From a virus: a DNA stretch of 30,913 nt. Positions within the stretch are counted from its first letter, which is position 1. Each line of letters starts with the position of its first letter. This document shows, one piece after another, positions 12,840-22,668 of the stretch. Location of the stretch: IMG/VR virus record IMGVR_UViG_3300027752_000068, positions 1 through 30,913 of that record. One strand, 5' to 3'. The position numbers and the translations under genes were made by a program. The notes beneath the pieces are model-generated. The model was given only the letters and a program-made list of their open reading frames with translations. It was not told where the DNA came from and searched no databases.

Positions 12840-14377
12840 TGTCCAAAGGTGGATCAACGACTTCAGCAGTCACAATCCCAGAATACATTGAGGCCGCTGC
12901 CCAGCGTAACCTGAATAAAGCCGAGCGTATTTCGCAAATTGGCTACACACCGTATTATGGCCCAGACGTTGCGGCGTTTACGCCTATGCAGCAAGCTGGC
13001 TTTCAAAACACGGCTGACTTAGCCGGTGCTTACGGCATGGCAGCGCCATCTTCGCAGCAAGACATTTACGGTGGCATGGGGCCAGCAACAACTTACGCTG
13101 GCGGCGTTCAGGGTTATTCCTCTGCGCCAATGTTTGAGCAGTCGTTGCAGACATTGGGCGAACGTCGTCCCGGCCAAAAGTCTTACATTGATAGCTTCTT
13201 TATCGACCCGTACAGCGGTGGCGGTTCTGCTGGCAACTTTGCTCCGATTGATTACACTGGTTATCAGACTAATGCAGCAGCGGCTCGCGCTGGCGGCGGA
13301 GACGGCGGTGGTGGCGGTGTGGTTGGATCAGGCCAGACGGCAAGCACAGGATCAGACGGCACTTCTGGCTCTTGGGTCAGCGACCAAGAAACATATGGCG
13401 CACCGGGAGGTTTCCTTGGTGGAAGCAGTCAGGTTGAAACTGATTACATCAATAACCCTAATATTTCTGATGAAGACTTTTGGAATACCTTTGAAAGCGG
13501 AAACACTGGGCAACAAGCTAGCTCAATGATAACCAATGCAGCCCCAAGTTATGTCGATGGGCAAGGGCTTACTGTTGGTATCACAAACACAGACATGGCT
13601 GGAACTGGCACCCAGATTATGAACGACATTGGCGAGGGTATTACAAACTATGCCGCTAGTTCGCTTCCTACATCAATTTTCCTTGGCGACTCTTACAAAA
13701 CTGGCGGAATGAATAATCCAATCAAAACTCCAACGGTTCAAGAAATGATTGTTAACGCGCCAAGCGAAATGACTTATCAGCCCGATACTGGCAGCTACTC
13801 CGGTGGCACCGACAATATTTACACAGCTCCAAGTTCTGGCGGCTCTGGCGGCTTTTTTTCCGGAGGCGGCTCAGACGGCAAAGGAAACTTTGGCGCGGTG
13901 GGTGACTTCTTTGCTGGCAGCCAAACTCCAGCTCCGGTTGCAGCTCCAACTCCCGTATTACCAGTTGGTAGGCCAGTGGGTAATACAGGAAAAGACTCTG
14001 CTGGTCGTGACACCGGCGACAGCAAAGTTATCTGCGCCGCTATGAATAAGATGGGCTTATTGCCTGACGACATTTACGCGCTGGATTCGGAGTTTGGCCT
14101 AAAGGTCAACCGCGAAGACCCAATGCTAGGCGATGGTTATCGCCTGTGGGCTTTGCCGGTGTCTGAGTTTATTAAGAAGGACACGCTTGGTGCTAGAGCA
14201 TTGCGCGCATTCATGCGGCCCATCACATTGGCTTGGGCAAAAGAAATGGCGCACCAGATGCGTCCAGACGACTATAAACCAAACTATGCTGGCAAAGTTA
14301 TCATGGCCATTGGCCATCCAACTTGCCGCGCAATCGGCCACGTTTTCCTTGGTCGCCTAGTAAAGAAGGACGTGTAA
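12839..14377 (+). CDS. Candidate ejection protein with conserved C-terminal domain
   Basis: The 512-residue protein has a low-complexity Gly/Ser/Ala/Thr-rich N-terminal two thirds (for example RAGGGDGGGGGVVGSG near residue 150). The compact C-terminal ~120 residues begin at SKVICAAMNKMGLLPDDIYALDSEFG and include DGYRLWALPVSEFIKK and GHPTCRAIGHVFLG. That C-terminal block recurs in marine phage virion proteins as I recall it. The gene sits at the head of a run of large virion proteins before the portal, the usual place for proteins injected with the DNA. Function is inferred. Confidence 0.6.
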   Translation: MSKGGSTTSAVTIPEYIEAAAQRNLNKAERISQIGYTPYYGPDVAAFTPMQQAGFQNTADLAGAYGMAAPSSQQDIYGGMGPATTYAGGVQGYSSAPMFEQSLQTLGERRPGQKSYIDSFFIDPYSGGGSAGNFAPIDYTGYQTNAAAARAGGGDGGGGGVVGSGQTASTGSDGTSGSWVSDQETYGAPGGFLGGSSQVETDYINNPNISDEDFWNTFESGNTGQQASSMITNAAPSYVDGQGLTVGITNTDMAGTGTQIMNDIGEGITNYAASSLPTSIFLGDSYKTGGMNNPIKTPTVQEMIVNAPSEMTYQPDTGSYSGGTDNIYTAPSSGGSGGFFSGGGSDGKGNFGAVGDFFAGSQTPAPVAAPTPVLPVGRPVGNTGKDSAGRDTGDSKVICAAMNKMGLLPDDIYALDSEFGLKVNREDPMLGDGYRLWALPVSEFIKKDTLGARALRAFMRPITLAWAKEMAHQMRPDDYKPNYAGKVIMAIGHPTCRAIGHVFLGRLVKKDV

Positions 14378-14378
14378 G

Positions 14379-15470
14379 ATGGCTGGCGGAACAGGTGTAC
14401 CTCAAGCAAGAGGCAAAAACGTCCCTGACTGGATGATCAACAACCCTAACTATGATCCAATGGTACCCAGTTTATCGGCTATGCGGGAGTACACGAACCC
14501 TACTACGGGAGAGTCGTACATGGGTACTGGCGCTGGCCAGTACATGCTTGACCCTTCATTGAAGGGCGATTTTGTTAATCCCAATGGACCGGTTAGTCTT
14601 ATGCCTCAATCTAACGGCCCACAAGGCAATCTTATGGGTGCCAACATGGTTGGCCGCGGTGGCACTAGCATGCCGCAACAAAATCCAAATCTTTTTGACA
14701 ACTCCAGTCGCCCAAGTTCTATGAATAATTTTGGCGCAGGCAAAGGCGGCGGCGGGCAACCTGCCATGCCGAGTAACCTTGCGGGCCAACCCCCGCAACA
14801 AGGCCAATACGCGCCAATGGCTCCACAGGGTCAGTTTAATGTAAACCAAGCATCCGCTGGCGCATTGCAGCAAGCTCTAGGCACAACCCAGCAAGCAATG
14901 CAGCGGCCAATCGACATTGGCGCTTATGCTAACCCATATGAAAATCAAGTTGTGCAGCAATCCATGCGTGATGTTGGCAGCGCTGCGAAAATGGGTCTTA
15001 ATCAGCTTGACGCTCAAGCTGGTGCAGCCAAAGCCTTTGGCGGCTCACGTCACGGCATTGCGCAATCAGAAACAATGAAGGGCTTTAACCAGCAGGCAAT
15101 GGACCAAGCTGCCCAACTTCGGTCGCAGGGCTTCAACACATCATTGCAAGCTGCAATGGCTGACCGTCAGGCTCGACTTGGCGCTGCGTCTCAACTTGGT
15201 GGTCTTGGTCAGCAAGCGTTCGGCGTGGGTCAGACTATTCAAGGCAATCAACAACAGCAAGGCTTGCTACAGCAAAGCATTCAGCAAGCGCTTATTGACG
15301 CTGCAAGGCAGCAATATGCTGGCTACACGGGCGCACCACAAACGGCGCTTCAGGCTCCGCTGGCCGCACTTGGTGTAACGCCAACGCCGCAAACCACAAC
15401 CAACTCAATGCAGCCCGGATTGTTTAATTATCTACAACTTGGCGCAGGCATGGTTGGCGGAAGTAAATAG
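14379..15470 (+). CDS. Gln/Ala-rich virion (ejection) protein (363 aa)
   Basis: The N-terminal 150 residues are Pro/Gly/Asn-rich and probably disordered. From about 155 to 320 the protein becomes Gln/Ala-rich and helical (ASAGALQQALGTTQQAMQRPIDIGAYANPYENQVVQQSMRD..., then repeats of AxxLGxLGQQAFG). The ANPYxxxVVxxxxRD pattern followed by Ala/Gln helices is common in podovirus internal virion proteins that are delivered into the host. No enzyme motif is seen. AAGGA in the preceding gene's end provides the ribosome binding site. Confidence 0.65.
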   Translation: MAGGTGVPQARGKNVPDWMINNPNYDPMVPSLSAMREYTNPTTGESYMGTGAGQYMLDPSLKGDFVNPNGPVSLMPQSNGPQGNLMGANMVGRGGTSMPQQNPNLFDNSSRPSSMNNFGAGKGGGGQPAMPSNLAGQPPQQGQYAPMAPQGQFNVNQASAGALQQALGTTQQAMQRPIDIGAYANPYENQVVQQSMRDVGSAAKMGLNQLDAQAGAAKAFGGSRHGIAQSETMKGFNQQAMDQAAQLRSQGFNTSLQAAMADRQARLGAASQLGGLGQQAFGVGQTIQGNQQQQGLLQQSIQQALIDAARQQYAGYTGAPQTALQAPLAALGVTPTPQTTTNSMQPGLFNYLQLGAGMVGGSK

Positions 15471-15482
15471 GAGTTTAGTAAG

Positions 15483-16661
15483 ATGGTTATGAAGCTAGAA
15501 GAGCAAGACATGATGGGCAATGCCCAAGCAAACCAGCCTCGCAGCGGGTTGCTTGGCTTGTTTGATAAAGCAATGAAGACCAATGACGAAACTGGCCTTA
15601 GCCCATTGCAAAACTTTGCTGCGGCTCTTGACCCTATGATCCTGCCGGACCTTCGCGGTGGCCAAGCAATACGCCAGCAAGGCGTTCAGCGTGTTGGCAC
15701 AATGTCTAAGAATAAGACTGTTGATATGCTGCGTAAGCAAGGTCGGAACGACCTAGCTGACGCTGTAATGAATGGCACTATTGGCGCTAAGGAAGCGTTT
15801 GGAGTTATGCAGGGTGAGAAGGCTGCGGATACTGCGTTTGGACGGCAGAAGGATTTGGCTAGATTGACTGCAAGCTTAACAGCTCCGACAGCAGCTAAAA
15901 CGCCGACCAGTGTGCAAGAGTATCAGTATGCTGTTGCAAATAATCAACTTCCGGAGGGTGTTTCTACATTCCCAGAATATGAAAAATTTATTGCTAGAGC
16001 TGGTCGAAACGTTCCAGACCAAACGATGCACCCAACATTAAACCGCCCTTTAACAACATTTGAGTTGGAGAAAGACAAAAAATATGCAGATTTGTTACCA
16101 GATTTAACTTTGTCGGGAATTTCTACGGCGGCTAGAAACGCAGCAACAATTAAAACTGTTATTGAGCAATTAGGAAATCCTAAAGAAGGTCAAGATTTAA
16201 CGGGTCCATATCAAGGAATGTTAGGGGCTTTGGGAAGGAACATATTTGCTACAGAGTCTCAAGAGGCTTTTAACAACGTTGCCTCCGTTCTTCAGCAGTC
16301 TTTAAGGGAAATTCTTGGTGGTCAATTTGCAGAAAAAGAAGGTGCGGCACTTATTGCAAGGGGTTATGATATTTACGCTCCACCAGAAGTTAACGCTGCA
16401 CGCCTAAGAGCGCTTTATACTCAACTTGAAGCCACTGCCGCTAATAAAGCTAAACTTATGGAATATACTGGAACTTACGGAACTACCGCTGGTTTTGGTG
16501 GGTCCGCAGGCCAACCAGATGTTCAAGATTTTTATAGCGCAATGTCTCAAGCTGAAAAAGGTTTAGGTTTTAAACAACCTAAATCTACAGGCGTAAATAA
16601 TGTAGAGCAGTATAGACTTAATCCACAAACTGGAAAAGTGGAGCGTGTTAATGCCGATTAA
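15483..16661 (+). CDS. Candidate ejection/internal virion protein (392 aa)
   Basis: The protein contains a short low-complexity start, an SGLLGLFDKAMKTNDETGL helix, a PTSVQEYQYAVANNQLPEGVSTFPEYEKF segment and a long helical region (about 200-340). The VQEYQYA...FPEYxxF motif recurs in phage internal proteins. GGAG lies ten bases before the ATG at 15483; an in-frame ATG at 15489 is also possible. Base composition becomes visibly more A/T-rich from about 15.9 kb on. The 3' end overlaps the next gene by 11 bases. Confidence 0.65.
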   Translation: MVMKLEEQDMMGNAQANQPRSGLLGLFDKAMKTNDETGLSPLQNFAAALDPMILPDLRGGQAIRQQGVQRVGTMSKNKTVDMLRKQGRNDLADAVMNGTIGAKEAFGVMQGEKAADTAFGRQKDLARLTASLTAPTAAKTPTSVQEYQYAVANNQLPEGVSTFPEYEKFIARAGRNVPDQTMHPTLNRPLTTFELEKDKKYADLLPDLTLSGISTAARNAATIKTVIEQLGNPKEGQDLTGPYQGMLGALGRNIFATESQEAFNNVASVLQQSLREILGGQFAEKEGAALIARGYDIYAPPEVNAARLRALYTQLEATAANKAKLMEYTGTYGTTAGFGGSAGQPDVQDFYSAMSQAEKGLGFKQPKSTGVNNVEQYRLNPQTGKVERVNAD

Positions 16662-18372
16662 TGTTGATGTGGGAAATAACCGCTTTATAGAGTTTCCAGA
16701 CATAGAAACTGCAAACGCATATTTTGCTAATCAAGGTAAAGTTCCTGAAAAGCAAGGATGGCTAAAAGATTGGCTTGGCCGTCCACAGGGCGTTTTTGAA
16801 GAACCTACTACTTTTGGCGAAATTGCCCAAGACGTAGCAAGAGCTGTTCCTGCGGGTCTTGGTCGCGCCGCTATTGGAATAGCAGAGCTTCCAGAAATGG
16901 CTCTTCGCGCTTCTCAGCGAGGAAAGGAAGAAGTGTTTGGGCTTCTTGGGGCTGACGTTGAGAAAACTCCAATTACTGATACTTTTACTGGACAAGCTTT
17001 AAGAGGCGCTGCTAATATTTCTGGTCTTGGTAATGATTTGCAATACAGGGGCGAAACCGAACTTGGTCAACGGCTTGGAACTGGAGCTGAATTTGCGGCA
17101 GCAGCCCCACTTGGCGCTGGTTCTTTATTAAGAAAAGGCGCCACTCAATTTGCTGGAGGTGTTGCCGCAGAAAGTGCTGGTCAACAATTTGACGAAACAG
17201 GATACGGCGACGCCGCCCGTCTTGGCGTTGGCGTATTGTCACCTACTGGAATTTCAACCGCAAGAACGGCTATTAGTCCTATACGAAACATTAGAGGCAA
17301 ACTTGCCGATGATGTAAATCTTCTTTCAAAATACGGGATTGATACGAGTGCGGGTCAGCAAGCTGGACAGGGATACCTTTCTAGAAAAGAACTATCTCAA
17401 GGCGAAACTGCGGCACAAAAAAATCAAATAGAGCAATTTTCTTCTGCTGTTATGAAAATTTTGGGTGGAAATACTGCTGTGGCCGTTGGCGCTCCATTAA
17501 GGGAAGCGCAAGAAAGAATTATTTTAGAAATGAAAAATTCAGTTAACGGGCTTTCTGCTCGCGCTGACGACATGGACATTAATGATTTATTTGTAAGTTT
17601 AGCTAGATTTAAAAAAGTTAAAGCTACTGGAGAAGCTGGCAAGGTTCCAAAAAAAGAATTTGCTGATATTTTTGATAGACTTCGAAAGTCGCAAAAAGAT
17701 GGATTAGCAATAGACGCAGAGGAATATGTATCATTTCGACAGCGTTTGTCAGCAATTACGTCTAAGGGCGATAATGAAGCCGTAGTTACAGCAAATGAAA
17801 TGATTAAAGTTCTTGATAATATAGCGGATCGAGCTTTTAGTTCTTCTGGTGATACAGGAAGAATGCAGCAAATTGCAGCGGCTAGGTCAAAATATAGAGA
17901 TTACCTTGCCGTAGAAAATGCTTCAATTAAAGCTGCAAAAAAAGGTAAAGAGTTTATAAACCCGCAAGACTTAAACGTTTCATTTCTTTCTCAAGCTTCG
18001 CGTTCTTCGGTCCAAGGTACTCGAGGGGAATTGGCCGATTTAGCTCGTTCTGGCGTAAAAGTTATTCCAACAAAGGCAGGAGACGCTCAAGAAGCATTAA
18101 GAGATATATTTGCATCTTTTAGCACATATGGCACAATTGGCTTTGGAGGAGCGCAAATTATTAAAGACTTTACAGACATTTCTCCAGCTTATGTTGCTAT
18201 GGCATTGGGAATTTCTACGGCAATGTTAGAAAGAGCAATTTCAAGCAAAACCGGCCAAAGTTATTTAAAAAATAGATTAATGCAGAAAAATCAAACTGCT
18301 CTCAGCGCTGATAGCGCAAGGGCGGTTATTGCAGCGCTTGCTAACCAAAATACAGCAGAGGACCAGCAATAA
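16651..18372 (+). CDS. Candidate DNA-ejection protein (573 aa)
   Basis: The sequence begins MPINVDVGNNRFIEFPDIETANAYF, a start seen in phage ejection proteins, then has an Ala/Gly-rich amphipathic region (about 50-200: FGEIAQDVARAVPAGLGRAAIG, AEFAAAAPLGAGSLL) that could insert in membranes. A long charged helical segment follows and the C-terminus is Ala/Lys-rich. Start 16651 (ATG) is preferred over GTG at 16645 because GGAG lies seven bases in front. The gene is markedly A/T-rich in third positions compared with the portal gene that follows, suggesting separate ancestry. Ends in a TAATG overlap with the portal. Confidence 0.65.
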   Translation: MPINVDVGNNRFIEFPDIETANAYFANQGKVPEKQGWLKDWLGRPQGVFEEPTTFGEIAQDVARAVPAGLGRAAIGIAELPEMALRASQRGKEEVFGLLGADVEKTPITDTFTGQALRGAANISGLGNDLQYRGETELGQRLGTGAEFAAAAPLGAGSLLRKGATQFAGGVAAESAGQQFDETGYGDAARLGVGVLSPTGISTARTAISPIRNIRGKLADDVNLLSKYGIDTSAGQQAGQGYLSRKELSQGETAAQKNQIEQFSSAVMKILGGNTAVAVGAPLREAQERIILEMKNSVNGLSARADDMDINDLFVSLARFKKVKATGEAGKVPKKEFADIFDRLRKSQKDGLAIDAEEYVSFRQRLSAITSKGDNEAVVTANEMIKVLDNIADRAFSSSGDTGRMQQIAAARSKYRDYLAVENASIKAAKKGKEFINPQDLNVSFLSQASRSSVQGTRGELADLARSGVKVIPTKAGDAQEALRDIFASFSTYGTIGFGGAQIIKDFTDISPAYVAMALGISTAMLERAISSKTGQSYLKNRLMQKNQTALSADSARAVIAALANQNTAEDQQ

Positions 18373-20453
18373 TGGAACTTAAACCAAAATCACGCAGCGA
18401 AGTCGAAGGCATTGTCCAAACTGCAATCTCTGACGCGGTAGACTTTGTTGAAAGCGAAATAAGCCAAGACCGGATCAAGGCTCAGCGCTACTACGACGGC
18501 GAAGTTGATCTAGGTTACGAGGATGGACGCAGCAAGGTTGTAGCTACTAAAGTACGTGATACCGTACGTGCGGTGAAGCCAAGCCTGATGCGAATTTTCC
18601 TTAGTACAGCCAAGCCAGTGGAATATGTGCCGCACGGCCCAGAAGACGTAGCAATGGCTGAGCAAGCCACTGAGTTTATGCACCATGAGTTTACCCGGCT
18701 AAACGGCTATCGGGTTATGAACGACGCTTTCCAAGACGCGCTGGTCAAAAAACAAGGCATCGTAAAAGCATACTGGATGACTTACCCAGAGGCAGAGATT
18801 TACACATTCACTGATCTGTCAGACGACGAATATACTTACCTAATAGACGATGACGACGTGACTGTAATTGAGCATAGCGTTGAGCTTTCTATTGAGCTGG
18901 ACGAGATGGGCATAGAGATGGAAATGCCAGTCCACAGCGCAAAACTAAGCCGCCAGAAAGAAAAGGGCGAGCTGTGCATTGAGAGCGTTCCGCCGGAAGA
19001 GTTCTTCGTAAACAGTGACGCTCGCAGCCTGAAAGATGCATACATAGTTGCGCACAGAACTGACATGCGAGCTGGCGATTTAATCGCTATGGGCTACGAT
19101 CCAGAAGTTGTCTTAGACTTAGACAGCTTTGAAGACGGCTCAGACATGACCGAAGCCGAAGTCCAAGAGCGGCGCGGCTATAGCATGGATACGTCGGACG
19201 AGGATATGCAAGACCCAGCAATGCGCAATGTTGCCGTAACAGAGGCTTACATGCGAATTGACGTGGACGGCACTGGCATTCCAGTTCTTCACAAAATCAC
19301 ATGCGGTGGCACGGCATACGAAATGCTGGACTTTGAGCCATGCGATGAGTTGCCGTTTGCCAAGTTTGAAATTGACCCAGAACCACACACGTTCTATGGC
19401 CGCTCATTGGCTGAGATTGTTATGGACGACCAAGACGCCGCAACCTCTGTGCTGCGCTCAATTCTTGATAACGTAGCCATGACGAACAACCCTCGCTTGG
19501 GTATTGTTGAAGGCGCAGTTAACATTGACGACGTGCTAAACAACGAGATTGGCGCAATCGTAAGAATGCGCGCACCCGGCTCAGTCCAAGAATTAACCGT
19601 GCCATTTACTGCCGGTCAGACACTTGGCGCACTAACATACCTAGATAGCCTCGTAGAGACGAAGACAGGTGTGTCACGGGCCTCAATGGGCTTAGACCCG
19701 GGCGCAATGCAGTCTACAACTAAGGCCGCTGTGCAGGCCACTGTGCAGTCGGCGGCGGGTCAAGTTGAGGTTATGGTTCGCAACCTTGCAGACGGAATGC
19801 GTGATTTGTTTGGCATCATGCTGCGCTTGATGAGCAAGAATGTTGACGAAGAGCAGATGATGCGGATGAACGGCACGTTTGTGCCGGTTGATCCACGGGT
19901 CTGGGATTCAAGTTTTGATGTTGCCATCAACGTGGGACTTGGCACTGGCCGTGAAGAAGAAAAGATCATGGCGCTAGGCCAAGCACTGCAAATGCAAATG
20001 ACAGTTTACCAAACTTACGGGCCGATGAACGGCTTGGTCAGCATGACTAATATCCGCAACACATTGGCCGATCAGTTGGCCATCTCTGGCATTCGCAACG
20101 CTGACCGTTACTTTGCGCCAATTACGCCTGAGATTGAAATGCAGATGCTTCAACAGCAACAGCAGGCTCAAGCTCAGCAAGGTCAAGCGGCCGATCCAAA
20201 CGCCGCATTCTTGCAGGCTGAGCAAATAAAGGCTCAAGTTAAGATGCAATCTGACATGGCTAAGTTACAGCTTGATGGCCAGAAGGCAGCGGCCAGCGAT
20301 GACCTAAAGCGCGACCAGATGGCTCAAGATTTGCTGGTAGATGCAGCTAAAATCTACGGCGAATATGGCACATCGGTTGATGTTGCTCGCATCCAAGCTG
20401 AGCAAGATAAGATGCGGATGATCGGTGGCATGGCTCAAGGAATGCCGCAATGA
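18372..20453 (+). CDS. Portal protein
   Basis: At 693 residues it has the size of P22/SU10-type portals. The N-terminus (SRSEVEGIVQTAISDAVDFVESE...AQRYYDGE) and the following VRAVKPSLMRIFLSTAKPVEYVP segment match the clip and wing pattern of podovirus portals. ASMGLDPGAMQSTTKAAVQATVQ, at about residue 435, is a typical late-portal motif preceding the long stem helices. A Gln-rich barrel-like tail begins at about residue 593. Twelve copies would form the DNA channel at one capsid vertex, docking the terminase and then the adaptor. The next gene overlaps as ATGA. Confidence 0.9.
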   Translation: MELKPKSRSEVEGIVQTAISDAVDFVESEISQDRIKAQRYYDGEVDLGYEDGRSKVVATKVRDTVRAVKPSLMRIFLSTAKPVEYVPHGPEDVAMAEQATEFMHHEFTRLNGYRVMNDAFQDALVKKQGIVKAYWMTYPEAEIYTFTDLSDDEYTYLIDDDDVTVIEHSVELSIELDEMGIEMEMPVHSAKLSRQKEKGELCIESVPPEEFFVNSDARSLKDAYIVAHRTDMRAGDLIAMGYDPEVVLDLDSFEDGSDMTEAEVQERRGYSMDTSDEDMQDPAMRNVAVTEAYMRIDVDGTGIPVLHKITCGGTAYEMLDFEPCDELPFAKFEIDPEPHTFYGRSLAEIVMDDQDAATSVLRSILDNVAMTNNPRLGIVEGAVNIDDVLNNEIGAIVRMRAPGSVQELTVPFTAGQTLGALTYLDSLVETKTGVSRASMGLDPGAMQSTTKAAVQATVQSAAGQVEVMVRNLADGMRDLFGIMLRLMSKNVDEEQMMRMNGTFVPVDPRVWDSSFDVAINVGLGTGREEEKIMALGQALQMQMTVYQTYGPMNGLVSMTNIRNTLADQLAISGIRNADRYFAPITPEIEMQMLQQQQQAQAQQGQAADPNAAFLQAEQIKAQVKMQSDMAKLQLDGQKAAASDDLKRDQMAQDLLVDAAKIYGEYGTSVDVARIQAEQDKMRMIGGMAQGMPQ

Positions 20454-20692
20454 CAACAGAAATACGCATAGAGGCAGATGATGCCCGTCGTTTAAAACAC
20501 GACACTGCTTTCCAGCAGTTTGTGCAGAGTGTGCGCGATAATCAAATGCAGATTTTCGCAAACAGTGGTGCGGCTGACGTAGCTGCCCGTGAAGAGGCTC
20601 ACGCAATTATGCGTGCGCTAAACCAGATCGAAGTGACGCTTGACGCTGCCCTTGCAGCAGAGACACTTTTAGATCGCAAACAGAGGAAGTAG
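20450..20692 (+). CDS. Hypothetical helical protein (80 aa) between portal and scaffold
   Basis: The 80-residue product is almost wholly helical and charged (RIEADDARRLKHDTAFQQFVQSVRDN; IMRALNQIEVTLDAALAAETLLDRKQRK). It starts within the portal stop (ATGA) and ends six bases before the scaffold start. Its position between portal and scaffold suggests a minor assembly factor, but no family is recognised. Confidence 0.75.
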   Translation: MTTEIRIEADDARRLKHDTAFQQFVQSVRDNQMQIFANSGAADVAAREEAHAIMRALNQIEVTLDAALAAETLLDRKQRK

Positions 20693-20697
20693 TACCG

Positions 20698-21675
20698 ATG
20701 GAATCGACTACTCTAGACGCAGCAGTAGAAAGCCTACTGGCACCCGCAGAAGATAATTCTGGCGGAGATAATCTTGATGAAGCCGTAAACTCAATGATTG
20801 AGCCTGATGACGATCAATCTGAAGAAGTTGAGCTTGCAGACGAAGATCAAGATGACGTTGAGGCATCCAGCGACGATGATTATGATGATGCCGAAATTGA
20901 CGACGAAGACCTAGTAGAAGCACCGGCTGAAGACACCAACCTTATCTCCGTCAAAGTTGACGGCAAGGAAGAGCGATGGACACTGGATCAGTTAAAGCAA
21001 TCTGCTGCGGGACAAGCGGCAATTAATAAGCGGTTTCAAGAAGTTGCTGAAGCGCGAAAGCAAATTCAGCAACATGCAGCCGCATTGCAACAGCAACAGC
21101 AACAAGTCATGCAGTTGCACCAGCAAGCGCAAAATGGTGGTTTGCAAGCCCCAATCCCGCCAACACGGGAGTTATTCGAAAGTGACCCAATTGGGTACAT
21201 GGAAGAAAAGCTCAAGTATGACGAGGGTAAGGCACAATACGACCAAAATATGTACCAACTTCAGAATGTGCAAAATCAGCGCGCGCAGGCTCAACAAGCG
21301 GCTCACCAAGCCTACCTTCAAGAGCAAGCACAAGTGTTGACACAGTTCATTCCTGAAATTGCCGATCCTCAAAAGGGTGAAGCAATTAAAAACGCATTGG
21401 TTGATACTGGTGTTTCTTACGGGTTTACGCCTGAAGAGATGCAGAATGTAACCGATGCTAGATATGTGCGCGCGTTGAATGACGCCCGTAAATATCGTGA
21501 GCTGGTATCAAAGCGCAAATCAGCACAGTCCAAGGGTGAGAAAGCCCGGCCTGTGGTAAAAGCTGGCGCGAAAAAACGGCAAGACGGAAATGCTGAAACT
21601 CGTAGAAAAGCGCAGACGCGCTTGCAGAAAACAGGTTCAGATGCAGACGCATTAAGCCTGATGTTTAAACAGTAA
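20698..21675 (+). CDS. Capsid scaffold protein
   Basis: The 325-residue protein has a very acidic N-terminal third (about 12-80, with DDQSEEVELADEDQDDVEAS), a Gln/Ala-rich coiled coil (about 115-210), and a basic C-terminal helix-turn-helix ending DADALSLMFKQ. This charge layout, with a basic capsid-binding tail, is the standard one for scaffolding proteins. It would guide capsid assembly around the portal and then leave. GAGG in the previous stop region serves as ribosome binding site. No protease motif is visible, so scaffold exit without cleavage, or by another protease, is implied. Confidence 0.85.
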   Translation: MESTTLDAAVESLLAPAEDNSGGDNLDEAVNSMIEPDDDQSEEVELADEDQDDVEASSDDDYDDAEIDDEDLVEAPAEDTNLISVKVDGKEERWTLDQLKQSAAGQAAINKRFQEVAEARKQIQQHAAALQQQQQQVMQLHQQAQNGGLQAPIPPTRELFESDPIGYMEEKLKYDEGKAQYDQNMYQLQNVQNQRAQAQQAAHQAYLQEQAQVLTQFIPEIADPQKGEAIKNALVDTGVSYGFTPEEMQNVTDARYVRALNDARKYRELVSKRKSAQSKGEKARPVVKAGAKKRQDGNAETRRKAQTRLQKTGSDADALSLMFKQ

Positions 21676-21695
21676 GTCTTTGAAAGGACACTCTA

Positions 21696-22658
21696 ATGGC
21701 CCAGCCAACCAACCTATTTGATACCTACGATTCTGTAGGCATCAGGGAAGACCTAAGCGATATGATCTACAATGTAGACCCTAGCGCCACACCGTTTTAC
21801 TCCAAGTCGAGCAAGACAAAAGCAAAAAACACTCTCGTTGAGTGGCAAACACAAGCATTGCGCGGTTCGCAGGTAAATGCTCACATCGAAGGCGACGCAA
21901 CTTCTGCCGATGCCGTAACTCCAACTGTCCGCCTTGGCGCACGCACACAGATTTTCAAAAATGCTGTAGTCGTGTCCGATACGGATGAAGCCGTTGACAA
22001 TGCAGGCCGTGCCAAAGAATTGGCATACCAAACTTTGCTCATCGCTAAAGAGCAAAAATTGGACATCGAAAAGGCTCTTTTTGCTAACCAAGGCAACGTA
22101 GGCGGAAGCAATGTTCTTGCCCGTAAAACTGGCGGTGTACCATCATGGTTGATTACTAACGTAAACTTCAGGACTGGCGGAACTCCATCAGGCGCAAACC
22201 CAACTGGCGACGGCTCCAACGCTCGTACAGATGACAGCGTACCAACTGCATTCTCGCAAGCCAAGTTTGACGACGTTATGCAGTCAATCTGGGAAGAGGG
22301 CGGCAAGCCAGATACTTGCTATCTCTCAGCTTTCCAGATGAATGTTGCTTTGGGCTTCACTGGTAACAACAACCAGCGTTCAGCAGTACAAGCTGGCGAC
22401 GAAACTGTTGTTAAGTCACTCGCAGTTTATGTGACACCTTGGGGTACAGTGCAGTTTATGCCTTCTCGCGAAAACCGCAGCCAAGACGTCTTCATTTTGC
22501 AGGACAACATGTGGGAATGCGCAGTATTGCGTGGAACCAAGAATGTTGCACTTGCCAAAAATGGCGACAACACAACTCGTCAAGTCACAACCGAATTGGC
22601 TCTTTGCTCTAAGAACGAAAAAGCAAACGGCGCGATTTACGACAACACAACTTCGTAA
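21696..22658 (+). CDS. Major capsid protein (SU10_MCP/DUF5309-like)
   Basis: The 320-residue protein starts AQPTNLFDTYDSVGIREDLSDMI and follows with NVDPSATPFYSKSSKTKAKNTLVEWQT, the signature I associate with the SU10-type HK97-fold major capsid family. Other typical segments are RLGARTQIFKNAVVVSDTDEAVDNAGR and QSIWEEGGKPDTCYLSAFQMN. It would form the icosahedral shell. GAAAGGA lies before the start, and a strong hairpin follows the stop, as expected for a highly expressed gene. Confidence 0.92.
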   Translation: MAQPTNLFDTYDSVGIREDLSDMIYNVDPSATPFYSKSSKTKAKNTLVEWQTQALRGSQVNAHIEGDATSADAVTPTVRLGARTQIFKNAVVVSDTDEAVDNAGRAKELAYQTLLIAKEQKLDIEKALFANQGNVGGSNVLARKTGGVPSWLITNVNFRTGGTPSGANPTGDGSNARTDDSVPTAFSQAKFDDVMQSIWEEGGKPDTCYLSAFQMNVALGFTGNNNQRSAVQAGDETVVKSLAVYVTPWGTVQFMPSRENRSQDVFILQDNMWECAVLRGTKNVALAKNGDNTTRQVTTELALCSKNEKANGAIYDNTTS

Positions 22659-22668
22659 TATACTAAGT

